From: Paenibacillus sp. FSL K6-3182
GTDB lineage: Bacteria; Bacillota; Bacilli; Paenibacillales; Paenibacillaceae
NCBI RefSeq assembly: GCF_037976325.1
Contig: NZ_CP150265.1
Span: 820,001 to 884,000 of the forward strand
DNA: 64,000 bases
Direction: 5' to 3'
In this document: in pieces, positions 52,228 to 60,159 of the stretch
How the letters are laid out: the number at the start of each line of letters is the position of its first letter
Numbering within the stretch: the stretch's first letter is position 1
Position numbers and translations under genes: made by a program
The notes under the pieces: model-generated
Database searches by the model: none
Seen by the model: only the letters and a program-made list of their open reading frames with translations
Told to the model about the DNA's origin: nothing

Positions 52228-53203
52228 TTTCAAAGGCAGGGTCATTAGCTTGCTGCTCTTCATCATAGCTGTCCTTTTATTGTATTCCGCTCTCTACCCG
52301 GGTCCAGAAGTGCCGAAGGAGGAGCAGACTGGGAAGACGATTCAGCTTATTCTTCGGACGAGCAAAGGCGACTACTGGAAAAATGTGACGATGGGCGCAC
52401 AAGCTGCCGTCAAAGAATTTGGCATTACTCTGCATGTCTCTGCTGGTGCAGATGAGGGGGACATCAAAGGGCAGCTGCAATCAGCTATGCAATCGCTGGA
52501 GACTCGGCCAGATGCAATTGTACTCGGAGCAAATGATGATGCGGCATTTCAACCTTTTTTGGTGGAAGCTGCGAAGCGGAATATACCGGTTATCGCAATG
52601 GATAGCTTGCTAACCTCGGGGAAGACGGCTTCCTATGTCGGAATGGACAATTACTTAGCTGGCAAAGAAGCGCTGCGGGAAATCGCCAGACAGCTTGGGG
52701 GCAACGGCGATGTTGCGATTGTAACGTATAGCAAGGGTGGAATTAATGGCATTCAGCGGGAGCGGGGAATCCGTGATGCAGTTAACGAATATGAGGGACT
52801 TCACCTTGTTGGCAGTCAATTGTGCTCGGAGGCGTACCAAGAATGTGAGCAAACCGTCAGCAGTATTTTAGATAAGCAAAAGGTAGACGGCATATTAACA
52901 CTTAACACAGAAACGTCGATAGGAGCGGCGTATGAACTGAAACGCAGGCAAGCGGGCAATAAGATCAAGTTGGTAGGCTTCGATAGCTCGCCGGAGCTGC
53001 TGGAGCTGCTTCAGGAAAATCAGCTGCAAACATTAATCGTACAAAATCCCTTCAGCATGGGCTATCTTAGCGTCAAGCATGCATTAGCAGCAGCAAATGG
53101 ACAAGCGGTTCCCGAGAAGGTTGAAATGAGTATGGAGCTTATAACGGAAGAGAATATGTTTTGGCTTAAAAATCAGAAGTTATTGTTCCCTGTTGTGCAA
53201 TAA
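52220..53203 (+). CDS. Membrane-anchored sugar-binding sensor protein
   Basis: A 327-residue type-I periplasmic-binding protein (RbsB/XylF fold): IQLILRTSKGDYWKNVTMGAQ, DAIVLGANDDAAFQPFL, AMDSLL and KLVGFDSSPELLELL. The N-terminal helix VISLLLFIIAVLLLYSALY has no lipobox and no clear cleavage site, so the protein should stay anchored. Its gene overlaps the kinase by eight bases, which points to a sensor that presents sugar to the kinase, as in XylFII-LytS systems. GAAGGAGGGG lies before ATG 52220. Confidence 0.85.
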   Translation: MVNFKGRVISLLLFIIAVLLLYSALYPGPEVPKEEQTGKTIQLILRTSKGDYWKNVTMGAQAAVKEFGITLHVSAGADEGDIKGQLQSAMQSLETRPDAIVLGANDDAAFQPFLVEAAKRNIPVIAMDSLLTSGKTASYVGMDNYLAGKEALREIARQLGGNGDVAIVTYSKGGINGIQRERGIRDAVNEYEGLHLVGSQLCSEAYQECEQTVSSILDKQKVDGILTLNTETSIGAAYELKRRQAGNKIKLVGFDSSPELLELLQENQLQTLIVQNPFSMGYLSVKHALAAANGQAVPEKVEMSMELITEENMFWLKNQKLLFPVVQ

Positions 53204-53224
53204 TGCTCATTTTATATGCAAATA

Positions 53225-53258
53225 GATGAGGATATTAATAAAAGTGATGAGGATATTA
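53225..53258 (+). promoter_or_regulatory. Two 13-bp direct repeats, probable YesN-type operator
   Basis: GATGAGGATATTA occurs perfectly at 53225-53237 and 53246-53258, start-to-start distance 21 bp, i.e. two helical turns. The second copy ends two bases before the predicted -35 box, the class-II position for AraC-type activators. Confidence 0.75.
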
Positions 53259-53260
53259 CA

Positions 53261-53289
53261 TGTGAATCCCTCCAAAATTACGACATAAT
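53261..53289 (+). promoter_or_regulatory. Probable mgl operon promoter
   Basis: TGTGAA (53261-53266), 17-base spacer, CATAAT (53284-53289). The poor -35 box fits a promoter that needs an activator bound at the repeats just upstream. Confidence 0.55.
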
Positions 53290-53328
53290 GAAGCAGTAGT
53301 TAATTCATCCACCAGGGGGATATAAATA

Positions 53329-54339
53329 ATGAAAAAGTGGACAGCAGCGCTCGTTATTGGAGCATTAGCAGTTACAGCAGCAGGTTGCGGAAGCGCAAAT
53401 GGCGACGGGAGCGCAAGCAGCTTGCCTAAGGCAGGCGTAGCCATTTATAAGTTTGACGACACATTTATGAGCGGTGTGCGCAGCGCGATCGATACAGCGG
53501 CAGAAGGTAAATTGGCAGTAGATATCGTAGATAGCCAAAACTCGCAGCCCACACAAAATGATAAAGTTGATTTGTTTATAACTAAAAAAGTAAAAGCAAT
53601 GGCAGTTAACCCGGTTGACCGTACAGCTGCTGGCATCGTTATTGATAAAGCACAAAAAGCTAATATTCCGGTAGTATTCATTAACCGCGAGCCGCTTGCT
53701 GATGATTTGGCAAAATGGGACAAGGCGTTTTTTGTAGGCGCAAAAGCGGAAGAGTCAGGCACTATGGAAGGCGAAATCATTGCTGAGTATTGGAAAGCAC
53801 ATCCGGAAGCGGACAAAAACGGTGACGGCGTGCTGCAATATGCGATGCTGAAAGGCGAGCCAGGGCATCAAGATGCTGAGCTTCGGACTAAGTTTTCTGT
53901 ACAGGCGATTCAAGATGCTGGCATCAAAGTCGAGAATATTGCTGAAGATACTGCGATGTGGGATCGTGTTAAGGGCCAAGAAAAGATGGCAGCTTTCCTT
54001 GCTTCCAAAGGCGATAAAATTGAAGCTGTTCTGGCAAACAATGATGACATGGCGCTTGGCGCAATTGAAGCATTGAAAGCTGCTGGCTACTTTAAAGACA
54101 ATAAATTTATGCCGGTTGTTGGCGTAGATGCAACAGATCCAGCTAAGCAAGCGCTGAAAGAAGGCACTTTGCTCGGTACCGTTCTAAACGATGCGTCGAA
54201 CCAAGGTAAAGCAACGGTTGAGCTTATGCGCGTTCTTGCTGCAGGCGAAACACCAACGAAGGAGAATACAGGCTTTGAAATTACAGACGGTAAATACGTT
54301 TGGATTCCATACCAAAAGGTAACGCAAGAGACCAAATAA
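53329..54339 (+). CDS. mglB: Galactose/methyl-galactoside-binding lipoprotein
   Basis: A 336-residue sugar receptor. Lipobox TAAGC (C20), then the type-I binding fold with GVAIYKFDDTFMSGVR, NPVDRTAAGIVIDKA and NREPLADD. The calcium loop seen in enterobacterial MglB is preserved (ADKNGDGVLQYAMLKGEPGH). AGGGGG precedes the ATG. It is the first gene behind the repeat-bearing promoter and is separated from mglA by a hairpin, which may raise receptor over transporter levels. Confidence 0.92.
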   Translation: MKKWTAALVIGALAVTAAGCGSANGDGSASSLPKAGVAIYKFDDTFMSGVRSAIDTAAEGKLAVDIVDSQNSQPTQNDKVDLFITKKVKAMAVNPVDRTAAGIVIDKAQKANIPVVFINREPLADDLAKWDKAFFVGAKAEESGTMEGEIIAEYWKAHPEADKNGDGVLQYAMLKGEPGHQDAELRTKFSVQAIQDAGIKVENIAEDTAMWDRVKGQEKMAAFLASKGDKIEAVLANNDDMALGAIEALKAAGYFKDNKFMPVVGVDATDPAKQALKEGTLLGTVLNDASNQGKATVELMRVLAAGETPTKENTGFEITDGKYVWIPYQKVTQETK

Positions 54340-54368
54340 GATAAGCGTTAAGATGGATGATCAAGAGC

Positions 54369-54406
54369 GGGGGAATAACGTCACTTGCGTTGCCCCTGTT
54401 TTTTTT
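54369..54406 (+). terminator. Intercistronic hairpin between mglB and mglA
   Basis: GGGG-aat-AACG / CGTT-g-CCCC with a 7-base loop and eight T; likely partial terminator or mRNA stabiliser. Confidence 0.7.
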
Positions 54407-54447
54407 CGCCTACTTTCTTGGCGGGCTGGACAAAGGGAGGCTATACG

Positions 54448-55965
54448 ATGGCAAAGCAGCATCCTTATTTGCTTGAAATGAACGGGATTACCAAGACGTT
54501 TCCAGGTGTTAAGGCGCTAGATGATGTTACGTTAAAAGTACGGCCGGGCACGGTTCATGCGCTCATGGGCGAGAATGGTGCAGGTAAATCTACATTGATG
54601 AAATGTTTGTTTGGCATTTATAAGCCGGATAACGGCGAGATCATTCTTGATGAGCAAAAGGTTGATATTAAAAACTCCAAGGACGCATTGAATTACGGCG
54701 TCTCCATGATTCATCAGGAGCTGCATCCAGTGCCGCAGCGCAGCGTGATGGAGAACATTTGGCTTGGCAGATTTCCGGTAAGAGGCATAGCGCCTTTCCG
54801 GTTCATTGATCATAAAAAGATGTACCGCGACACAGCTCAGCTGTTCGAGGATTTAAATATGACGATTGACCCGCATCAGCTGGTCGGCGAGTTGTCAGTT
54901 TCCAAAATACAATCGCTCGAAATTGCCAAAGCGGTGTCCTTCAATTCCAAAATTATTGTAATGGATGAGCCGACTTCCTCGCTTACAGGCAATGAGGTAG
55001 AGCAGCTGTTCGACATCATCAATAAGCTGCGTGCACGAGGCGTTTCGATTATTTATATTTCGCACAAAATGGAAGAAATATTACGAATCTCCGATGACGT
55101 GACGATCATGCGCGACGGTAAATACATCGGTACTTGGCCAGCTCCTGAGCTGACCATCGATACGATTATTACGCGCATGGTTGGCCGAGATTTGTCGGAT
55201 CGATTCCCGGAGCGTACGAACATCCCAGGAGAAGTCATGCTGCGCGTAGAGGGATTAACCTCGCCGCATGCACATTCCTTCAAGGATGTATCGTTCGAGC
55301 TGAGAAAAGGTGAAATTCTCGGAATAGGTGGACTGGTTGGGGCTCAGCGTACTGAACTGATTGAGGCGTTGTTCGGGCTTCGATCCGTAAAATCAGGTGT
55401 CATCTACAAGGATGGGATTTCGATTACGATTAAGTCGCCAATCGATGCAAAACGCCACAAAATTGCACTATTAACTGAGGAGCGCAGGGTGACGGGGATT
55501 TTTCCGGTGTTGTCCGTAACAGAGAACACAGCAATCGCTAATCTCGATTTATATCAGAATCGCTTTGGCTTCTTAAATGAATCGAAGATGAGATCGGAAG
55601 CAGCCAAAGGTGTTGAGAAATTCAAGACCAAGACGCCGTCTGTTGATCAACTGATTCGCAACCTATCCGGCGGTAATCAGCAGAAGGTGCTGTTAGCTCG
55701 TTGGCTGCTTACAAATCCAGATATTTTGCTGCTGGACGAGCCAACAAGAGGCATTGATATCGGAGCTAAATATGAAATTTACAATATTATTATTGAGCTT
55801 GCCAAGCAAGGGAAAAGCATCATTATGATTTCGTCTGAGATGCCAGAGCTCATTGGCATGTCCGATCGCATCATGGTGATGTCGGAGGGTCGTGCCACAG
55901 GTATTCTTGAAGGCAACATGGCAACCGAGCAAAGTATTATGCGGCTTGCAGCACAGACGGGCTAA
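54448..55965 (+). CDS. mglA: Galactoside ABC transporter ATPase with two nucleotide domains
   Basis: A 505-residue fused ATPase. First domain: MGENGAGKST, SVSKIQSLEIAKA, IIVMDEPTSSLT. Second domain: GIGGLVGAQRTE (degenerate Walker A, as in all MglA/RbsA), LSGGNQQKVLLARWL, ILLLDEPTRGIDIGAK. Such twin ATPases serve a homodimeric MglC-type permease. GGGAGG lies before ATG 54448; the frame is open upstream through the hairpin without a ribosome site. Confidence 0.94.
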   Translation: MAKQHPYLLEMNGITKTFPGVKALDDVTLKVRPGTVHALMGENGAGKSTLMKCLFGIYKPDNGEIILDEQKVDIKNSKDALNYGVSMIHQELHPVPQRSVMENIWLGRFPVRGIAPFRFIDHKKMYRDTAQLFEDLNMTIDPHQLVGELSVSKIQSLEIAKAVSFNSKIIVMDEPTSSLTGNEVEQLFDIINKLRARGVSIIYISHKMEEILRISDDVTIMRDGKYIGTWPAPELTIDTIITRMVGRDLSDRFPERTNIPGEVMLRVEGLTSPHAHSFKDVSFELRKGEILGIGGLVGAQRTELIEALFGLRSVKSGVIYKDGISITIKSPIDAKRHKIALLTEERRVTGIFPVLSVTENTAIANLDLYQNRFGFLNESKMRSEAAKGVEKFKTKTPSVDQLIRNLSGGNQQKVLLARWLLTNPDILLLDEPTRGIDIGAKYEIYNIIIELAKQGKSIIMISSEMPELIGMSDRIMVMSEGRATGILEGNMATEQSIMRLAAQTG

Positions 55966-55995
55966 TGATGAAGGATTTAAAGGAGGTTTACGGCA

Positions 55996-57012
55996 ATGGA
56001 AGCAGCTAAAGGTTTAAAAATAAAAAATGCATTTTCGCAAAATGCCATTTGGATTGTACTTGTCGCATTAATTTTAGGAATCGCCATTATTGATGCAAAC
56101 TTTTTGTCTATAACAACGCTTAGAGATATGATGGTGCAATCATCGACGCGAGTCATTATTGCGCTTGGCGCTGCATTTGTTCTTATCACAGCGGGAACTG
56201 ACTTGTCAGCAGGGCGTGTAGTCGGACTCAGTGCGGTCGTATCCGCATCGATGCTGCAAATGCCTGAATATGCGAGCAAGTTTTTCCCTAACCTGCCTGA
56301 GCTATGGGTGATCATTCCGATTATAATCGCGATCATGGTTGGTTTGCTGGTCGGACTATTGAACGGTTTAATCGTCGCTAAGTTTAATGTTCCGCCTTTT
56401 ATTGCTACACTTGGTACGATGGTCGCGGTGTACGGAGCGAATTCTCTTTACTTCGATATGCCGCCAAACAACTCGCAGCCGATTGGCGGCTTGCGCAAGG
56501 ATTTCACTGAAATTGGTACAGGTGCTGTTGGCAGCGGCCAATTCTCTATTCCTTATATCGTATTAATCGCTATTTTTGTAGCGTTCATCGTATGGGTTGT
56601 CTTCAATAAAACGCGTCTTGGTAAAAACATGTACGCCATTGGCGGCAACATTCAAGCGGCTCATGTATCCGGCATTAACGTGGCTAAAAACTTGATGTGG
56701 ATTTATGCAATTGCGGGTGCTTTGTACGGCTTAGCGGGTGTGCTCGAAGCAGCGCGTACGGGCGGCGCGTCGAACAACTACGGCAATATGTATGAGCTTG
56801 ATGCCATTGCTGCATGCGTGGTCGGCGGCGTTTCAACAACTGGCGGCGTAGGCAGAGTGAAAGGGATCATCGCAGGTGTTCTCATTTTCACTGTCATTAA
56901 CTATGGTTTGACTTATATCGGTATCAACCCGAACTGGCAGCTGATTATCAAAGGTTTGATTATCGTTGTTGCTGTAGCGTTTGATATTCGCAAATATGTA
57001 GCGAAGAAGTAA
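55996..57012 (+). CDS. mglC: Galactoside ABC transporter permease
   Basis: A 338-residue membrane protein with about ten helices. Conserved parts are VLITAGTDLSAGRVVGLSAV, GLLNGLIVAKFNVPPFIATLGT, MYAIGGNIQAAHVSGINV and AIAACVVGGVSTTGGVGRVKG, all normal for MglC/RbsC-type permeases. AAGGAGG lies ten bases before ATG, and 30 bases separate it from mglA. The operon ends in a long hairpin. Confidence 0.94.
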   Translation: MEAAKGLKIKNAFSQNAIWIVLVALILGIAIIDANFLSITTLRDMMVQSSTRVIIALGAAFVLITAGTDLSAGRVVGLSAVVSASMLQMPEYASKFFPNLPELWVIIPIIIAIMVGLLVGLLNGLIVAKFNVPPFIATLGTMVAVYGANSLYFDMPPNNSQPIGGLRKDFTEIGTGAVGSGQFSIPYIVLIAIFVAFIVWVVFNKTRLGKNMYAIGGNIQAAHVSGINVAKNLMWIYAIAGALYGLAGVLEAARTGGASNNYGNMYELDAIAACVVGGVSTTGGVGRVKGIIAGVLIFTVINYGLTYIGINPNWQLIIKGLIIVVAVAFDIRKYVAKK

Positions 57013-57024
57013 AACGAGAACGAA

Positions 57025-57074
57025 GAAGAAGCTGTCTCAGAAGGTCGATGACCTTAGGGCAGCTTCTTCTTTCA
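57025..57074. terminator. Terminator at the end of the mgl operon
   Basis: GAAGAAGCTG / CAGCTTCTTC outer stem and AAGGTC / GACCTT inner stem, T/C-rich tail; may serve the converging HAD gene as well. Confidence 0.85.
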
Positions 57075-57150
57075 TTCACACGATAGGTTTTCATTGTACT
57101 TCGCGCAACTGGTGGTAGCTATTCAGCAATGATGCTTTTAGATATGCAGG

Positions 57151-57996
57151 CTAAGACTCCTCCTCAATCACACGCTCAATATACTTCGCTACTCCATCCT
57201 CATCGTTGCTCTCTACGACTAGCGTGGACAGCTCAATGAGAGTAGGATGCGCATTGGAAACAGCGACCTTGGTGCCGGCAGCTTCGAACATCCCTAAGTC
57301 ATTCAGATTGTCACCGAACACCGTAACGTCCTCAGGCGTACATTGCATCAGCTCCGCCCACTGCTTCAAGCCTTCTTTTTTATTGGCTTTGCTGTGGCTG
57401 AATTCTAGAAAATAATGATCTTTTATATATTGATCCTTCATGAGATGAACATGAACCCGATCGCCGAATGTACGCTGTACTTCATCCTTAAGCGGCTCAA
57501 GCTCATGCAGCAAGCCAATATAGGTCACAATCAGTGTCCTAAAGACATGCGAGCATTCGAGCAGCGGCATTTCTCCAAAACGAGGATCATTAGGGCGGCT
57601 CTCGTAGAAGGTTATGTCGCCAATTCGCAGCAGCTTCTCATGGAATACACGTTCCTTATCCTCTGCATCCAGCGCGAACAAGAAGGGAATTAGACCTTGT
57701 TTTCTTCCTAGCTCAATAATTTGATTTGTCGTTTCGTTATCCAGCCAGTATCCGCCTATGACCTTAGATGAAATGGGATCAAAGACAACCGCGCCATTAT
57801 ATAAAACGATCGGATATTTCCACGGAATGATAGATACAATTTTGTTGGAGCTCATATAGCTTCTTGCCGTTGCATAACTAATGATGATACCTTGTTTCAT
57901 CGCATGCTTTATGACGTTAATCGTATACTCGGACAAGGATGCATCCGATTGCAGCAGCGTTCCGTCAAGATCAGTAAGGAAATGTTTATTTGCCAT
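57151..57996 (-). CDS. HAD-family sugar phosphatase, Cof type
   Basis: A 281-residue Mg-dependent phosphatase. Motif I FLTDLDGTLLQSD gives the nucleophile D; the C2 cap follows; motif IV is TVFGDNLNDLGMFEAAG and the end VAVSNAHPTLIELS. YidA/Cof-type members hydrolyse sugar phosphates and related metabolites with broad specificity. It lies 14 bases downstream of the MocR gene on the same strand, so it may be co-transcribed with it. Confidence 0.9.
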   Translation of the reverse strand: MANKHFLTDLDGTLLQSDASLSEYTINVIKHAMKQGIIISYATARSYMSSNKIVSIIPWKYPIVLYNGAVVFDPISSKVIGGYWLDNETTNQIIELGRKQGLIPFLFALDAEDKERVFHEKLLRIGDITFYESRPNDPRFGEMPLLECSHVFRTLIVTYIGLLHELEPLKDEVQRTFGDRVHVHLMKDQYIKDHYFLEFSHSKANKKEGLKQWAELMQCTPEDVTVFGDNLNDLGMFEAAGTKVAVSNAHPTLIELSTLVVESNDEDGVAKYIERVIEEES

Positions 57997-58010
57997 TCAT
58001 AAGCCCCCTG

Positions 58011-59435
58011 TTATTCAATATAAGACGCTGCTCCCGCCCATGCTTTCGCGAGCCGGCGTATCCCTCGTTCCATTTCTTTCTCGTGTAGTCCGCCGAACCC
58101 CAAATATAATCTTGCAAAACGACTGGGCAGGATAGGCGTATCCTGTGCAGCATACACGTAAACATCCTCCGAAGCAGCAAGCTTAATCAGCTCCTCGGCA
58201 CTGCACATTGTTTGAACAGCGATTTCCACATGCATCCCTGCAGAATCTCCATGAACCTGCACATACCCGGGCAAATAAGTGTCAATGAGCTGAAGCAGCT
58301 TAGCACGTTTTTTACGATAAAGATTGCGAACCTTCCTTACATGCCTGTACCAATGCCCTCGTTCCATGAACAGCTGCATAGCCCACTGATCGATGCGTGA
58401 TGGACTTGTAAGCGTGTGCTCTATAGATTGCAGCTTGCTGAGCAGAGGAGTCGGGACAACCATATAATTCATACGCAGCGCAGGTGTGAAGGCTTTGGAA
58501 AACGTCCCAATATAAATGACGCTGCCCTGATGATCCATTCCTTGGAGAGAAGGGATGGTCTTGCCCGAATAACGAAACTCACCGTCGTAGTCATCCTCAA
58601 TGATATAGGCGCTGTTTGTGCTTGCCCAGTGGAGCAGCAGCTGCCTAGTGGAGTACGGCAATGAGCTCCCAGTAGGACGATGTGAAGGAGTGACATATAA
58701 GATTCGAATTTGTTTGTCTTCTAATATAGAAATGAAGTTCTCCATGTTATGGATGGGGACAGGAGCGACGTTGTAGCCGTGCTGCTGGAAGGCAGCTCTT
58801 ACCTGAGCGATACCGGCTTCTTCCACTGCAATTGTAGATGCACCGTTTAGCAATTTAGCGAGAATTTGTGTGCTGTAAGAAAAACCTGATCCAATAATGA
58901 TTTGTTCAGGCGTGCAATTGACGCCTCTTGAACGCTTTAAATAGTAAGACAATTGCAAACGCAAATCGTATTCGCCCCGCGGATCGCCATACTGATGAAC
59001 ATAATTCGCATGGAGAGATAGGGCATCATGAAGTACGGACTTCCATGCGCGAATGGGGAATGATTGTCCGTCCACGGCGAGCAGGCTGAAATCGACGACT
59101 GCGTCGTTTTGGATAGGAATCGGAATGGAATGGCGATGTATGCTGGCTTTTTCTTCTAAAATCTCTGTATGAACCATGGCGGCAGCAGGAGTTAATTGTG
59201 ATTGTATGACAAAAAGACCGGCGCGCGGCTTGCTAACCGCATAACCTTCTTCCAGCAGCATGTGATACGCCGTTTCAATTGTCGTTTTACTAAGCTTCGA
59301 TTGCTCGTGGAGCGATCGAATAGAGGGAAGCTTTGTTCCATCCGCTAGAGCGCCAGATTGGATGAGTTTCCGTAAATGTCTGTACAACACCAAATAGACA
59401 GGGCCTTGCTCTTCTTCTGAAAGGTTGATATCCAT
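58011..59435 (-). CDS. MocR-type regulator (GntR HTH fused to aminotransferase fold)
   Basis: A 474-residue regulator. N-terminal winged HTH: LYRHLRKLIQSGALADGTKLPSIR and KTTIETAYHMLLEEGYA. From about residue 110 a class-I aminotransferase-like domain holds PLP through the lysine in YIGTFSKAFTPALRMNYMV, with EDDYDGEFRY before it. Such proteins often respond to PLP or amino compounds and control the divergent neighbour. GGAGAT precedes ATG 59435. The RidA gene on the other side is the likely target. Confidence 0.92.
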   Translation of the reverse strand: MDINLSEEEQGPVYLVLYRHLRKLIQSGALADGTKLPSIRSLHEQSKLSKTTIETAYHMLLEEGYAVSKPRAGLFVIQSQLTPAAAMVHTEILEEKASIHRHSIPIPIQNDAVVDFSLLAVDGQSFPIRAWKSVLHDALSLHANYVHQYGDPRGEYDLRLQLSYYLKRSRGVNCTPEQIIIGSGFSYSTQILAKLLNGASTIAVEEAGIAQVRAAFQQHGYNVAPVPIHNMENFISILEDKQIRILYVTPSHRPTGSSLPYSTRQLLLHWASTNSAYIIEDDYDGEFRYSGKTIPSLQGMDHQGSVIYIGTFSKAFTPALRMNYMVVPTPLLSKLQSIEHTLTSPSRIDQWAMQLFMERGHWYRHVRKVRNLYRKKRAKLLQLIDTYLPGYVQVHGDSAGMHVEIAVQTMCSAEELIKLAASEDVYVYAAQDTPILPSRFARLYLGFGGLHEKEMERGIRRLAKAWAGAASYIE

Positions 59436-59448
59436 CTTATCTCCACAC

Positions 59449-59480
59449 AATCTGACCCTTAAAATTCATATAAATCTGAC
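59449..59480. promoter_or_regulatory. Direct repeat AATCTGAC, candidate MocR operator
   Basis: AATCTGAC occurs at 59449-59456 and 59473-59480, 24 bp apart, in the gap between the divergent MocR and RidA genes. MocR regulators are known to bind spaced direct repeats. Confidence 0.45.
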
Positions 59481-59565
59481 ACTGTGTTAGAGGTCAATTT
59501 CAGTATAAACTTTGGCATAGGCTTCCATCAATAACAAGAAATATAAATGGAGAGAAGGGGTTGCT

Positions 59566-60033
59566 ATGCCGCGAGTAGAAGGAACCGTTGAAAGAAGACT
59601 AGCAACATTAGGGATTATTGTACCAAAGGCGAGCGAGCCCGCAGCTAAATATGCCAACTGCGTATTTTCAAATGGACTTCTGTTTGTTTCGGGAAAAGGT
59701 CCTTCGGCCGCGATAAAAGGGAAGCTTGGCAAGGAGTTCACGACAGCAGACGGTTATCAACTCGCTAGGCAGACAGGAATTGAAGTTCTCGCCGTATTAA
59801 AGCATTCACTAGAGCAGTTGGATCTTGTGACCCGCGTCGTAAAGGTACAAGGTTTTGTGAATGCTGATCCTAGCTATGAAGAGCATCATAAGGTACTCGA
59901 TGGCTTCTCGGATTTGATGGTGGAGGTATTTGGCGAGAGAGGAATTCATGCACGTTCGGTCATGGGGGCGAGCTCCTTAAGAAATCAGCTGCCGATCATT
60001 GTTGATTCTATTTTTGAAGTGGCCACGGCATAA
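59566..60033 (+). CDS. RidA-family (YjgF/Rid) protein
   Basis: A 155-residue protein of the Rid family, whose best-known members hydrolyse reactive enamine/imine intermediates made by PLP enzymes. FVSGKGPSA, ARQTGIEVLAVLKHSLEQLDLV, KVQGFVNADPSYEEHHKVLDG and ARSVMGASSLRNQLPIIVD follow the family pattern, though this longer subgroup has a modified active-site region and may have another substrate. AGAGAAGGGG lies before the ATG. It is divergent from the MocR gene. Confidence 0.88.
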   Translation: MPRVEGTVERRLATLGIIVPKASEPAAKYANCVFSNGLLFVSGKGPSAAIKGKLGKEFTTADGYQLARQTGIEVLAVLKHSLEQLDLVTRVVKVQGFVNADPSYEEHHKVLDGFSDLMVEVFGERGIHARSVMGASSLRNQLPIIVDSIFEVATA

Positions 60034-60097
60034 AGTCTTCTAATTATTAGCCGTTGCATTTGCTTTTATATTGCCTTAACATTAAAGTTTAAGAAAG

Positions 60098-60121
60098 CCG
60101 TCAGGTGATGACGGTTTTTTT
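60098..60121 (+). terminator. Terminator after the RidA gene
   Basis: CCGTCA - GGTGA - TGACGG, followed by seven T. Confidence 0.85.
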
Positions 60122-60159
60122 ATATTTAATGAAGTGCAAATTTCTAAGGAGTGAGCGTC

